The notes under the pieces were generated by a model. That model saw only the letters and a program-made list of their open reading frames with translations, did not search any database and was not told the DNA's origin. 64,000 bases of DNA from Ligula intestinalis (Eukaryota > Platyhelminthes > Cestoda > Diphyllobothriidea > Diphyllobothriidae): the NCBI GenBank assembly GCA_036362985.1, contig JAYGXS010000005.1:26298052-26362051 (forward strand), written 5' to 3'. Of the stretch, positions 50,101 to 59,464 are shown piece after piece. Each line of letters begins with the position of its first letter. The stretch's first letter is position 1. The translations under genes were made by a program, and so were the position numbers.

Positions 50101-53100
50101 AATGAATAACGTAACAAGTGGAGAGCATAGCAGTTTGAATTTTCACAGAATCAATAACAGCAAGGTCATTTTTCAAGGCGGCGAATAGTCACTTCCACTA
50201 AAAAGCTTTCCAGTTAACTGGACAAAGGATGGTTAGCCTTTGCACGCACCCCAAACTGTGTCTAGGAATTCATGCGCACTTGCAAACGCAAGTACATTGG
50301 CCGAACGCAAAAGCATTTGGCAACCAGGGTCGCTGAAAATTTACCTAATTAGCTTTTTAAGCAAGAAAACCGAGTGCCACGGTCCTCCATTACTAAGCAG
50401 CTGCTAGACAGTGGTCACTCTGTTGACCTCAACACATCTTTCCGAGTTCTTGTTCGAGAACGAACAAATCGGACCTTGCGCTACATGTAAGCAGTCTATA
50501 TACGGCGGGAGAAACCCTACCTATATAAGCAGTTAGACCATGTGCCTAATCGCCAACTGCCCTGGTATACCCACATTTAATCAACCTTTTATTTTTGTTA
50601 ATTCCCGTTTTTACTTTTCCCTCCCAAGTTTAAAGGCGACATTATTATTGAGAGTTCATCTTCTGCTCTCCGGAATAAATTTGTACATTTGCTGACGCTT
50701 CGGACAGCTGGGCCGGCTGTCCTTTGTCGAAGCGAACGCTGACTTTATCGATCAGCAAGTTTAGAGTTGCGGGTTTGCATGTTGGCTTTGGGCTGATCGA
50801 TTTTTCTCCGGTCGCTTGTTGGCCATGCGTGTGGATTTAAGCTTGGCGTGACGGTAGTTCGTGTTCTGTTTCGTCCTCACGATAGAGGACGCTGGTAATC
50901 CTGCTCCCTCTTCCGGTGGTTTCGTCACAGTGCCGTCTTCGTCTGCAATTACGGACTTTGATTTGACCGTGTCCTGTCCTTTACTTACGTAATGACGTAG
51001 AACTTTGTAGGCCGCATGGAGTTCTACATGCCTGTTGACAGAATTGGCGTCCGAGTACCATGCCTCAAGCGTCAATCTTACAGCTTTTTAGGCTCATCGG
51101 CCTACGATAGTCGTTCCTTGAACATCGAAATTGTGGCCAATCTCTCCGATGTGTGTTGCAAGCTGTGAGTTAGGGTCTAGTCTCCGTGCCGCCATTTGTG
51201 GTCCTGTAAGCAGGTCTGTAATATGCGCCCTGTTTCTCCAACGTAATTACAGACTCCATCGTCGCAACTTATTTTGTAGACAACTGCGGAGGTTTCAGTA
51301 GGGGCAGTCTGTCTTAGGTTGCCTCACTCGGCGATGTATTGCCGCCTGAGGTCGATGGGCTATGCCTACCCCAGCGGGTTGTAGCAATCCCGGAATTCTG
51401 ACTTTTTCAAATTTGAGGACATTATTATCGACCATTCGCCGCGCTTAAAAATGACCTTGCTGTTATTGATTCTGTGAAAATTCAAACTGTTGTGTTCTCA
51501 ATTTGTTATTTTTCATGCAAAGACAGGACAAGCAGTTGACAAGCTGTCTCGAAATTAATTTGTACCCAAATAAATCCTGCTGTGTTCGCTTGCTTTAGAC
51601 AGCTGAGCCAGCAATCAGGCGACGGGGGGGGGGGGGGGGCGCGGAGGGGAAGGCACAAAAAATAAAGACACGACGCACCTTAATGTTGTTGAGACCAACA
51701 AAGCCGGGATAGTAGGTGAGGCCGTTATAAGCGCGCACCATACTCGTACTGACGTCCAGTTGGGCAATGTCCGAATTCAGAAAGGTTGGATTGAGGAGGT
51801 AGGTGATGTCCTCGAGAGAACCGTCGATGACCTCATAGTTGTCTGGCAGACAATAGAAGCGATGCGTTTCCAGATTGAGGAAGACATGATGGTCTTCGTT
51901 GACGCTGTGGGTGTGGGCATGCGTTGAAGAACCGCGTCCCTGTATGATGAGGAGATGCAAAGAGATGTAGAAGATTCAAGACAAACCAACCAGGTAACAA
52001 AGGCGTTGAGGGGAAGCGACACACAGAGAGAGGGAAGACGAGAGAGGGAAGACGAGAGAGGGAAATTAACCAATGGAAATTACCATCATCTCAAAAATCA
52101 GATACATCCGCAAGTACTGAAGGATGGGTTGGACCACGTCTATGCATGGTCGTCAGCAAATCGCCTTCTACTTAACGACCAGAAGTCATTCTAGTGTGTT
52201 TTTCGACTGCGACCCTCTCCCAGACCTGAATTCATTGAGATTCTGCCCAACGAAGTATCCTCTTTCCGATACCTTGGTGTTACTCTGGTATCTAACCTCT
52301 CATTTACTTTTTATATTGAAGGCCTTTTTTATAAAAATCCGTAAACTTTTTATATTATTTACACCGCTTGCGTTCATATCGCATACCGCAAGCCCTAATC
52401 TAGCGATTTATAGAGGCCTGCATTCTCCCCCTCATTTTTTACTGCTCTCCGGTTATTTTTCCAGCTTTACTTTAAAAAAACCTAGTCATTTATAAACTTA
52501 TCCTCCGAATGCTCTCTTCAGCTGCCGGTGTTTCGCATGTTTTTTTAGCTGACATTATAGTACAGCGCCACTTTAAAACGGTCAAGCAATTTTCTGATCG
52601 CATCCTTAGTAAGGTTGCTTACCCTCTCCACTCTGAACTAATGGCTGCGAAGTCGTCCAGTACTATGCGCTGAAGCTTCGGTCATATGTTTTGCCGTACG
52701 TCGGCATATCAGCACGCTGTACTCCCATTTCTAGCAAACTATCTCACGTGCGAAGAAACGAAAACTGAGAGGTTTAAAGTCGACCTGTCTCCATAACAGA
52801 TTTGGATCTCGTGTAAACCTTTAACTTTGAGTATTTTCTATGACCTTTTAGCTTACCTTAGTCCTTGGTCTCCGTTAACGGAGTCATTTTCACTGAGAAG
52901 GTTGAATATTACCTACAAAGTAAAGTATTCTCTCTCTCCTTCTCTGTCTCTAAAGGCGGTTGACATAGTGTCGTGATAAAAATGATGAAAAAAACATTGG
53001 GGTGTCGAATAGAACATCTGCTGACCTGTTACGATGAAAAAGGCCTAACCTGTAGGCAGGATAATTTTCTACGTACTCCAAGGCTAGCATTTTCGGACGA

Positions 53101-56100
53101 ATAGATAAACAAGGCTGGCGTTTAGGATGAACTTGAAGAAGACACTCCCTCTGAAAGAAGGCGGGGTAAATAGAAAAATGGGCCTGCCGAAATGGAATAG
53201 GATGAGGGTTCAAGACTAATCCATGCGCGGTGACAGTCCTCGTTAGTGAAAGAGGGGAAGCTTTATGAAAGTTTCCCGATGAGCAAATGACATTAAAATC
53301 AACCAAAAAAACTCTATCTCACTCTGCGAAAAAAAAATTATTGAAGACAAAGGAAGGACAAGTTGTTGAGGGGAGATGAAACGACGCGCCAGCATGGGAC
53401 AGAAAGAGCTCTAAGTCAAAACCAGTAAGGTTCTGCAGGCGTGAGCATGGGAATAAAAAAAGCGGCCACGCACTTTAAATTTTACACCGCGAACGTTGCC
53501 TACTGACTTTCGAGTGAATTATGAAGAAACAGAAGGAAGATAGCCAAGTGCATATCAGATTAGAAACATTTCAGAAGCAAGTGGTTAAGGGAAAATTAGA
53601 GAAGAGTGCTGATGAGTTCCGCTTTCGGGGGCTGCTGTTAGGTAGACCTGCTTAGCTTGGCATTACAACTATTCAGGAGGTCTGACTTGCAGTAAAAGCA
53701 AAAACACATGTCAATGCTTACCTGGAAGTATTTGCCACAAACTAGGCAGGCGTACACGTTTAGGTGGCTAAGGGAGACGCTGCAGAGTTTTTCGAAATCA
53801 AAGTCCAACATCTGGCGATTTATGGTATCGAGGTAGGGACAAGAACGACTCCGATCAGTCTCCTCGGGATCTACTGTGGGTAGAGATTTTAGAGCCTTTG
53901 TCTCCTCCTCTTCCAGTTCATCCTAAGTTGGAATTTAAAATAAAAACAATAGTGAAAAGCCGAAAGCCGTAAGGTTTCCGGAGAAAATCCGGTTTTGGAT
54001 CTCTTGGAATAGCCACGGTGGAATCTGGTTTAAACAAAGTGGTAAGAGGAAGGTGCCTTCAGAAGCATTCTACAAGTAAGGATCGATCGTGTTAATTTAA
54101 CACTCGTTTATGAACGATCACCGACTGCTAACTTAACGCACTTGTTCCGCTCGATCTTGGATCAAATTTCTTGGGCCCTGACAGGAGGTGCATTGTATTG
54201 TTAGGATTCAGATATAATTAATGAGGCTGCCGGAACGTTGGCCTTTGTAGAGGTATGGCTTTTCCATAAAAAACGCGATTTACTGTCACATACGAATTAA
54301 TACAACGGTACCATTATTTAAAACGGCTGATAGAGTTCGTCGAAAGTAAAACTTCAAGAGCACATACTCAGAATTACTACATATATAATCGTTCACCGCG
54401 TTCATACGCGAGCGAGCGCACGCGATGAAGAACGATCAGGAACTATCTCCGGTGAACCACATAAATTGCTTGCTTAGGTGTTCGATCAGTCAATATTTGT
54501 ATTTGTAAGCACTTTCGAGAATGGTCGTTTTTTGGGGGGGGGAACATTTAACTCTCTTTTGATTACTTCCACCAAAATTCAAATGTGGGCTCACAATGGC
54601 ATTGCAAATCAAAGGGAAAATTCATATTACTGAGTGGGCACTTGAGTAAACGAGGTTTAGACGGGAAAGATGCGCATTCAAAAGCCGGCATCATGAAAGA
54701 GCCTGTGCACATGATGCACGTGAACCTAGTCGAGACCGAATTTCACAAGTTAATTTAATTCTTTTCTAGATATGTCACCTACTGTATACTTAGCTATATA
54801 GCAGACGGAAGCTCCATAAAAAGAAACTGAACTTGCGCGGACCTGGCCGGAACATTCGGCATATGGGAACAGGTCCAAGAAATTCCGTTAAAATGTTGAG
54901 GACTCGTGCCGCTGTACACGAACTACCTAAAAATGCGACAAGTGAACACTTGAATGTACGTCATACCTCATTATCGCGGCCTACTGCTTTTTTAAGTGAA
55001 GTAAATGTTGGCCTATACTCCCCAGAAATTTACAGCGTAGATTAAAACATGATATTATTCGAGAAGGCCGAGAACTGATAACATAGCAAAATATGTTCCT
55101 TTACATGGGCTGCAATGGTATTTCTAAGGGTTACTAACATATTATTAATAATACAGAAAAAACGTTTGCGCAGCGCTACTTCTACAACAACAACAGGTTG
55201 CCCACAAACGAATTTGTGTAAAAAAACGCTCTTTAAACGGATTCAGACTCAGTGCAGCAGGTCGAAGGAAAAGGTACGCGATGCCCTCCGCGGAATGATT
55301 ATCCGAAAGCATTTATAAACCAAGGCCTACGCATACGGCCCGGAGGACCCAAGCAGACGAACCACCGAGGATATGACACGCCCTGCCATACACCACGGAT
55401 GTCTCAGAAGCGACCGATCGCATCTCCGCGGGAGTAGGCGTCGGAATTGCACACAATCTCAAGGCTACCATGCGCAACCGGGTAATGAAAATAAAAAACC
55501 GGCTGAATTCCAATGCGAAATCCGGGCTAGTGTATTGCATCCCGTGCTTAAGCGGTCCTTGTAGCTATACAGGGCAAACTGAACGCATGCTCGGTTCGCG
55601 CACACACGAATAGAAGCTGGCTGTAAGACGGGGTGACGCATTGTCGCAATTGGCAGGCTACACCTACGGGACGGGTCACGATTTTAACTTCGCAACTACG
55701 AAGTAATCGGCCACGCCGGCAGCAAGACAGGCCGAGAATTGATTGAAGACTGGGCCTCGGATGAGAATTCAGGCAATCGATCTGGGTCCGGCATACATCG
55801 CTATTCGCAGGCATATTCTCACAGCAGACACTGGTAATTAATGGGTTTCCTCCTCCCTCCATATAACGGTTGATTGGTTCCTGTCCCTTATAATCGTTGC
55901 TTTTTGTAGATTCTTTTATCTCTGACGGGGGACTCCCGCAAGATTCCGAAAGCTCAGAACAATGAACAAATTGATCCGGCGCTCGAAAACTACTCTTCCT
56001 CACCTAAAGATGACCATTTACTTTATAACACTGAGAGCCTACTGATTGTCGTCAATCTACCCTGCTCGGACAAAAGCCTCACTGCCTGCAGCTATATGAT

Positions 56101-56437
56101 GACGCTAAGTCCTTTAGGCGACCAACTTTAACTAGTAGATAGTAGATAGATTGAAATCCTTCAGTACTTCCAATACAACTATCGGTATTTTCAGATATGA
56201 CCATGGTATCTTAAAAATACAACGTATGTGCGTGAGATACAGTCGATCGTAAAGGATCGTGATCGAGTAATTACACGCGTTTACATGCTCTCAAAAAAAT
56301 AAGAAGATAGACTTAAAACCACAAAGAGACAATCTAAATTCACATACCCATTTTTGCATTAAGTCATCGATTTTAGGTTTTTTGGTGACTGGTAAATCGG
56401 GTTTGGGGGAATTCCTCTTACGACTTCTGCGTCCCAT
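37793..56437 (-). CDS. USP39: USP39/SAD1 orthologue, complete gene of 8 exons, 640 residues predicted
   Basis: USP39 is a ubiquitin-peptidase-like scaffold needed to build the U4/U6.U5 tri-snRNP, so it acts in nuclear pre-mRNA splicing. Exons (minus strand) are 56437-56348, 53922-53722, 51939-51679, 48978-48766, 47283-47011, 45124-44787, 44691-44514 and 38161-37793. All have AG/GT borders and all phases join; only exons 6/7 split a codon. Order of parts: basic N-terminus, ZnF-UBP (CPYLDTINRQMLDFDF, YACLVCGKYFQ, FYCLPDNYEVID), then a USP fold (PGFVGLNNIK, FGELIRKLWNPRNFKTHVSP, KFNGVAEKEYKTH, PPYLILCMKRM, HRIHVLHRGTGKWFEMQDL). The catalytic Cys position reads ANDY, as in known USP39 pseudoenzymes. 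The human protein is 565 residues; most of the excess is the last exon. An AATAAA lies 75 nt past the stop. Confidence 0.96.
38162..39124. other. Start of the USP39 last intron, mostly unrecognised
   Basis: A/T-rich. At 39015-39080 a module (AACTCATCTGTCCCGC...GTCCTGAC) is shared with 30745-30825, 32690-32780, 39195-39280 and 54105-54185. Confidence 0.45.
39125..39470 (+). repeat. Mosaic family-A SINE with tRNA-like head
   Basis: Begins with an inverted tail fragment (39127-39172), then a dispersed module, then GCTTGTAGGTCAATGGTTAG GG (A-box-like) and GCGAGTTCGAAGCTCGGG (B box) at 39311-39380. It ends with GGCTGATGACGGCTAATAAG CCAGAAATGGCCATTCC. Same head and tail organisation as the arms at 30608 and 32491. 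Confidence 0.7.
39715..43128 (+). mobile_element. RTE-like non-LTR retrotransposon, nearly full length, inactivated
   Basis: A single reading frame of about 1,138 codons can be followed. N-terminal region with a tandem 31-residue duplication (ATASPGSDALRGRLVP twice). AP-endonuclease: IGCWNVRTLL, ACLSEVRLPDSGTREIK, VVAVYAPKSQAG, LFVTGD, NQIDYILVRSRW, GSDHVLVRARF. RT: PIPKRGDRTLCSNYRGISLI, RTRPNQGGFRPGSGCIDQIF, IDFKTAFDSIDREALW (motif A), GVRQGCPLSPVLF (B), LEYADDIVVLG (C). The C-terminal domain ends GLRHWNKQWVNICEELA. It is broken by in-frame stops at 40603, 41032, 41644, 42478, 42676 and 42883, another near 41263, and by two compensating frameshifts near 41975 and 42198. It lies in the USP39 last intron, antisense to the gene. 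Confidence 0.92.
43373..44347. mobile_element. 975-bp palindromic (foldback) MITE-like element
   Basis: Left end GGCCCAGAATTCGTGTAACA TGCC; right end, read inward, GGCCTAGACTTCGTGTAATA TGCC. Complementarity continues for at least ~250 bp per arm (TAGTCTATTCTGAAGT, AACGAGCTTCTT, GTAAAAAGTGGCTACT, TTTTGACTG) and reappears further in (CCATACTTCAAGAAAGGG against TCTTCAAGTATAAC). The centre is near 43860. Noncoding. No target duplication seen. Confidence 0.85.
44392..44440 (-). repeat. Hairpin-bearing PLE/hammerhead-like remnant
   Basis: The minus strand reads CTGACGAAGGCACTGTTGTG AAGCTGACAC, reminiscent of the CTGATGA...GAAACGTC repeats at 13038 but with the GAAA box changed to GAAG. It is kept only as a remnant. 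Confidence 0.25.
44514..44691 (-). CDS. USP39: USP39 exon 7 (His box)
   Basis: 178 nt, entering with one base of the split Lys codon, phase 0 out, acceptor tccttcag, donor ATTCAG|gtaatt. It carries TTYDMVANVVHDGPPTPGEG and HRIHVLHRGTGKWFEMQDLH then VLPQMIPLSESLIQ, the USP His-box end of the fold. Confidence 0.97.
44787..45124 (-). CDS. USP39: USP39 exon 6
   Basis: 338 nt, ending two bases into a Lys codon (donor CACAA|gtaagt), acceptor cctgtgcag. Includes SRFLYLTCDLPPPPLYLDEF, IIPQVPLATLLTKFNGVAEK, LPPYLILCMKRMVKN and EKNPTIVNFPIKGIDF, near-identical in pattern to vertebrate USP39. Confidence 0.98.
45433..45596 (-). repeat. tRNA-derived SINE (family B), copy 1
   Basis: The tRNA-like head, 45458-45540 on the minus strand, has TAGCTCAAGTGGTTAGAGCG (A box) and GCGGGTTCAAATCCCG (T arm and B box). 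The acceptor stem pairs at 5 of 7 positions and the middle is long, as in Ser/Leu tRNAs, but the anticodon stem does not form. Flanks ATTGTGAAAAAACTCA and CATGAATTTAATTACA...TTTTACCCGCCC are shared with copy 2. Confidence 0.7.
45742..45888 (-). repeat. tRNA-derived SINE (family B), copy 2
   Basis: Same orientation and layout as copy 1, about 310 bp away. The head (45764-45856) is more decayed: the A-box region reads TAGCTCG and the B box GGGTTCAAAGCTC. Flanks match copy 1. Confidence 0.65.
46131..46294. mobile_element. piggyBac-like MITE, 164 bp
   Basis: Bounded by TTAA on both sides with inverted ends TTAACACTTTGACTGC and GCAGTCAAAGTGTTAA (exact over 16 nt including TTAA). TTAA target sites with C-rich CACTTT ends are typical of piggyBac derivatives. 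Inside, TGTACC.YATATGGCGCACGTC GCAGT is repeated twice. It lies in the USP39 intron between exons 5 and 6. Confidence 0.75.
47011..47283 (-). CDS. USP39: USP39 exon 5
   Basis: 91 codons, phase 0-0, acceptor gaagaaggcttcttcag-like, donor ATG|gtaagc. It carries AVVLCSKKRFQFTEQGDALE and FLSWLLNALDLSL, then a lineage-variable insert (GEKQSAPGAAKKLPARPT) where the human protein has a lysine run, and GRMLIHSKKV. Confidence 0.96.
47284..47814. other. USP39 intron, nothing recognised
   Basis: A/T-rich sequence between exon 5 and the RTE-like fragment; nothing supported. Confidence 0.4.
47815..48640 (+). mobile_element. RTE-like LINE (second family), 3' fragment
   Basis: Starts inside the RT at RLTDLDYADDSALLASSFGD, then KVFSCCIPARERAPLESSGY and EASFKYLGARLLPNGQIK. 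After a frameshift it continues to the natural C-terminus: FRLKYIDFVSNEIVRTRCEK, AIQERRLRWFGHVLRRQPQE, RRRGCQLKTWLDSVHQDMEV, VFGLRRRRREWLELAQVYGH and TVREIIEAG. 5' truncated. It sits between USP39 exons 4 and 5, antisense to the gene. Confidence 0.85.
48766..48978 (-). CDS. USP39: USP39 exon 4 (degenerate Cys box)
   Basis: 71 codons, phase 0-0, acceptor gatctag, donor CTTCAG|gtgagc. Starts ANDYCNVILQLLSHISPLRD, the Cys-box position where active USPs have NTCYxNaxLQ; Asp replaces the nucleophile. It ends KLWNPRNFKTHVSPHEFLQ. Confidence 0.97.
49104..49988. repeat. Inverted arms flanking a PLE endonuclease fragment
   Basis: The left arm 49104-49316 is the reverse complement of the right arm ~49776-49988. 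Shared blocks: TTTTGCTGCCC.CAGCGTTTTA ACTTTCTTACTTT, ATTTCCTGTGAC, TTTTGTATTTTCTCTTACGT TATTCAC and AGCAACTGAT.AGCAC. The endonuclease fragment lies between. Confidence 0.85.
49410..49819 (+). mobile_element. Penelope-like element, GIY-YIG fragment 1
   Basis: VYELTCTCGCNYIG, a stop, then TQKQLATRAREHLPSWLWRQ, SSIIEHLLDTGHSADPKTSF, QVLVRARTTRTLRYVEAAYI and RLKHDLCKQLKHVVNLTLF. Only the C-terminal nuclease region is present; there is no RT. One nonsense codon interrupts it. Confidence 0.8.
50255..50580 (+). mobile_element. Penelope-like element, GIY-YIG fragment 2
   Basis: MRTCKRKYIGRTQKHLATRV, SSITKQLLDSGHSVDLNTSF, RVLVRERTNRTLRYM, a stop, AVYIRREKPYLYKQLDHVPN. It is closely related to fragment 1, in the same orientation ~840 bp downstream, with several stops. 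Confidence 0.78.
50761..51330 (-). mobile_element. Penelope-like element of another group, GIY-YIG C-terminal part
   Basis: The minus strand gives AVVYKISCDDGVCNYVGETG RILQTCLQDHKW (GIY-YIG core with YVGETGR), a stop, then the GHNFDVQ region, AWYSDANSVNRHVELHAAYK and a basic tail. Opposite orientation to fragments 1 and 2. Just beyond its end the minus strand carries GGACAGC...GCTGTCCGAAGCGTCAGC (50700-50735), a stem typical of the repeat following such ORFs. Confidence 0.75.
51624..51639. repeat. Poly-G run (16 nt)
   Basis: Uninterrupted G run 40 nt downstream of the USP39 exon 3 donor (on the gene strand, a C run). Confidence 0.9.
51679..51939 (-). CDS. USP39: USP39 exon 3 (second half of ZnF-UBP)
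   Basis: 87 codons, phase 0-0, acceptor atcatacag, donor AAG|gtgcgt. Carries THAHTHSVNEDHHVFLNLET, RFYCLPDNYEVIDGSLEDIT and YPGFVGLNNIK. The donor-side intron begins close to a run of 16 G residues (51624-51639). Confidence 0.97.
52085..52830 (+). mobile_element. CR1-like LINE 3' fragment, heavily decayed
   Basis: Frame pieces LKDGLDHVYAWSSANRLLLN, EVSSFRYLGVTLVSNLSFTF and a tail resembling the region after the RT core in the CR1-like element at 59457. Many stops and shifts; assignment is by pattern. Confidence 0.5.
52831..53721. other. USP39 intron, nothing recognised
   Basis: No family recognised. Confidence 0.4.
53722..53922 (-). CDS. USP39: USP39 exon 2 (acidic linker and first half of ZnF-UBP)
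   Basis: 67 codons, phase 0-0, acceptor caacttag, donor TTCCAG|gtaagc. An acidic run (DELEEEE) is followed by SCPYLDTINRQMLDFDFEKL and YACLVCGKYFQ. The cysteines of the ZnF-UBP zinc site are present. Confidence 0.96.
53923..56347. other. USP39 first intron, mostly unrecognised
   Basis: A dispersed module (ACCGACTGCTAACTTAACGC ... GGGCCCTGACA) at 54105-54185 is shared with the SINE-associated copies near 30745 and 39015. No coding family recognised. Confidence 0.45.
56348..56437 (-). CDS. USP39: USP39 exon 1 (start codon)
   Basis: 30 codons starting at ATG 56437 and ending at TGG|gtatgtg. It encodes a basic, lysine/arginine-rich start (MGRRSRKRNSPKPDLPVTKK) followed by IDDLMQKW. Basic N-termini are normal for USP39 and probably act in nuclear import. 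The triplet before the ATG follows a 'ctag' that could serve as a trans-splice acceptor; this is speculative. Confidence 0.85.
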
Positions 56438-56989
56438 CTTCTAGATTTGTACAATGCGCCTACTAAGCAGTGCGATTAAATTTTATCAAATGGATTCATA
56501 TTTCTCAATTCTACAGGAAGACTTAAATTATTCGGTCTTGTGTGGGTGGAAATGGCACAAAATATGGTTTTCTGCAGATACTTATGGGTGTTATATGGCA
56601 AAACGTAGCGTTAAGGGCAAAAAGAAAAATTTTAAGATGCGGTTTCTTAATAACCGAGGCTTTATTATTCCTAAAAGGTGTTGTGCAAAATTTCTGTTCT
56701 TTCCTCATCAGTTGCGTATGCGTTGACATCTGAAGCTTGCGCAAATGAAGACATATTTTAAGTGAAAACTGAAATCCATCATAAAAGCGGCCGCAGTATC
56801 GATGCTCGTCAGTGTCCCGTCACAAAATGCGAACAGCTGATCCGAAATCAGCACCAGACGGCTGCGCGGAACCTGCAAGACTTGCTGTGATGTCAAGAAG
56901 ACAATATATTAGCCGATAAACCCAAGGATTGCGTGAGGTATACATATGCTGTAAGGTAATGGAGACAAGCATCAAAAAGGAATTGATGG
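56438..56989. other. Upstream of USP39, nothing recognised
   Basis: Presumed promoter region of USP39 on the minus strand; no TATA box or CpG-like block stood out. Confidence 0.3.
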
Positions 56990-58175
56990 CGTATTGTGAA
57001 TCCCACAATCACTTGTCTCATGCACAACACGACTTTCGTAGGGGTTGGTCGTTTGGTAAAAAAATTGTCTTTTACGATACAAAGAAGGACAAGCGCAGCT
57101 GATGCAAAAGAAACCGAACGTGCAACCTACACTGAATGTCGGAAGGCTTTTGACAGTGTTCCACACCAACGTCTCCTGCACAAGTTGACACCAATGGATA
57201 TCAGAGGCAAACTTCTTACGAGGATTGAAAAATTCCTCGCTGGTAATCCTCTTACTGTGTGTGCTTGCCGGCAACGATCGAGGCCGAAGCGGTGTCCTTC
57301 AAGGTTCAGTGCTCAGACCGACCCTCTTTCACTTTTTCTGTAATGATTTTGCACATGAAGTGGACTGTGAGTGTGCCATGTTTGCAGGTGATGTAAAAGT
57401 ATGGGAGGTCATTAAGAGTGCTGCCAATGAAGGTGATTTCCAACAAAATCTTTGTCGATTAAATGGTTGGTCACGCAGATGGCTTCTGTCCTTCAATTCG
57501 GACAAATGCATTATGCTGCGTCTTGGAAATCAAAAGCCGGTCTCTGCTGCGCGATCATGCTATCTAAACCGAATCCAACTCCAAGCGGTGGAAATACAGA
57601 AGGACATCCGTATCTGTATGACAGTCAATCTCATGCTTTCTACATCATGTTTTAAGGCGGCTTTAGCTGCAACTTCATTATTGTACGCTATCAAGTGGAC
57701 TATTCCTCGAAAATATTTGGTACCTACATAAGGCAACACCTTGAATACGCAATTCAAGCCTGGATACAGTTTATGCGGCAGGATTTTACCGTACTTGAAA
57801 GGATGCAATGGCTGGTCACAAAATTAGTAAGAGGTCAAAGTGCACTACCATACGAGATCCGCCTAAATAACCTTAAACTCTATCCTCTGAATTATAGGCA
57901 GTTACGCGGAGATTTGATACAAACCCTCCGTATCGTGCATGACTTGGACTGCACCCTCACGTGTGACTGCTTTCTCTAGATGGCCACTTCAACTACCCTC
58001 CGGGGGCATCCCTCCAAACTGTATGTTCCCCAAGGATGATTGGATGTGAGGCACTATTTTTTTCGCTTGGACTCGTGGAATAACCTAGCTCAGGTGATTG
58101 TTATAATAATAATTTGTATATTTAAGGCCCAAGGGGCCCTTTCGTTACAAACTTAGTGATATCGTGAAAATAAAA
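56990..58175 (+). mobile_element. CR1-like LINE, RT 3' half, degenerate
   Basis: In shifting frames: RKAFDSVPHQRLLHKLTPMD (motif A region), GVLQGSVLRPTLFHFFCNDF (motif B, L for P), CAMFAGDVKVWEVI (motif C, AGD for ADD), LCRLNGWSRRWLLSFNSDKC, YIRQHLEYAIQAWIQFMRQD, LERMQWLVTKLVRGQSALPY and RQLRGDLIQTLRIVHDLDC. Catalytic Asp in motif C is lost. The 3' end has a GGCCCAAGGGGCCC hairpin. Family typical of CR1 (chicken-repeat-type) LINEs. Confidence 0.85.
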
Positions 58176-58269
58176 ATAATAATGTTAAACAGCGAACTCT
58201 TATAAAATAATTGTCATCGGCAGTAAAAAACTCATAGATTGGTGGATGAGTTCAGCGGGCCACCAATTT

Positions 58270-59464
58270 CCAAAAAAACTGTAGGAGAAAAAGCTGCCTT
58301 AACAGGTAACAGGGTTTGATGTGGTTCGGGTGGTTTCAAGTACAAAATCGCAGAAGCCAAACGCCTCCAATCGCGTAACAAAAACCCACCCATCCTAGTT
58401 AAATTGTTTTCACCGATCGAGGTGGACTCAATCTTTGCTCAACGAGGTCGCATTTCCCGATATTTAGAAATGACTAAAAGTTTCCTCTGTCGAGATCTTA
58501 CACCAATGGAGCGAAGAAATATGGCTCTCCAGTCCAATAGACTTCTCAGCCTACTATTCCTAAATCTGTTCGTAGTCCCGATAGGGTAAATGCACTCGCT
58601 ACTCCTCCCCCCCGCATACCTGGCCATACACCCACTTACGTCAGTGCACCCGTTATCCCTGCCTCCCAGAAGTCAATTCATAGTCCCATAACCGTCAGTA
58701 CACCCGCTATCCCTACCTCCCGAATGTCTAGTCATAGGTCCATAAACATCAGTGCACCAGTTAGCCCATCCCTCTTGATGTCGGGACCGTCAAGGCCCGC
58801 CGCTCCGTCATCTACTACGATTAATACTAGTCTAAAGACATTCTCTGTCGAACGATCGATAAATTCCGCCGCCTCTAACTCAGCAACAAGTTCATCAAGA
58901 ATGTCGCCAACACCGTCGAAAGCGTTTAGGCAGAGTGCTTCACCACCACAACCTAGCTCCACTTTTGACCGTGGGAGTCATATTATTCCCCCGTATAATG
59001 CGTTATTGAACACGCCGGGCCCGAACCAAGAAAAATTTAATTTGCAAGGCAGTAACCCAAACTGGTATAGTTTTAAATCTAATCGGAGTTGCCGTACAGG
59101 ACATTCACTGATTAAGACCACTAGTCCTTACGCGAGCGGCCCCAACACTAATTTTATGTCACCGTTCCCCCCTATCAGTTCCTTTACCCATCCTTTACCC
59201 ATCCTCTACCACCCAAACCTGCAAACTTCTACATGTCTTCTCGCCTCCCCCCATTACTCCCAAACGCCCCAGAAGCTTATTTTGGTTTACCCTCCCCCCA
59301 TATTTCCCTGCCAGAAAGCGAGGCCCCTAGATATCTCAGACCTTATCAGCCATCCATTGTTGGCTACCCATATGCTAACAGCTCCATACCCGTCAGTACT
59401 TATTCCACAAATAATAACGGCCTACAGTTTGTCTACCCACCTCCAAATTCTTTTTTATGAATAA
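58270..59464 (+). mobile_element. CR1-like LINE ORF1 (frameshifted), part of the element at 58270-63155
   Basis: First part (to about 58587) KRLQSRNKNPPILVKLFSPI and RDLTPMERRN, the conserved ORF1 core of CR1/L2-type elements. After a frameshift near 58555 the frame continues to 59464 as a Pro/Ser-rich protein. Three 54-bp (18-residue) tandem units start at 58641, 58695 and 58749 (SAPVIPAS / STPAIPTS / SAPVSPS). ORF1 and ORF2 overlap by 8 nt (59457-59464). Confidence 0.7.

Larger units (their letters stand above)
50038..51580. repeat. Second pair of inverted arms around PLE fragments
   Basis: The left arm 50038-50190 is the reverse complement of 51433-51580: AAAAATGACCTTGCTGTTAT TGATTCTGTGAAAATTCAAA, then AGCAGTTG.CAAGCTGTC and GTAC.AATAAATCCT.CTGT. 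The arms differ from those at 49104 but share the CTGTCTCGAAATTAAT type of motif. Confidence 0.8.

Noticed and set aside
50700..50735. Canonical hammerhead ribozyme on the minus strand
   Set aside because: A good stem (GGACAGC/GCTGTCC) and GTC are present, but the CTGATGA and GAAA boxes are not. Kept only as a PLE-associated hairpin.
58724..59464. Host Ser/Pro-rich protein gene
   Set aside because: It overlaps the start of CR1-like ORF2 by 8 nt and follows a CR1-type ORF1 core, so it is the ORF1 of the element.
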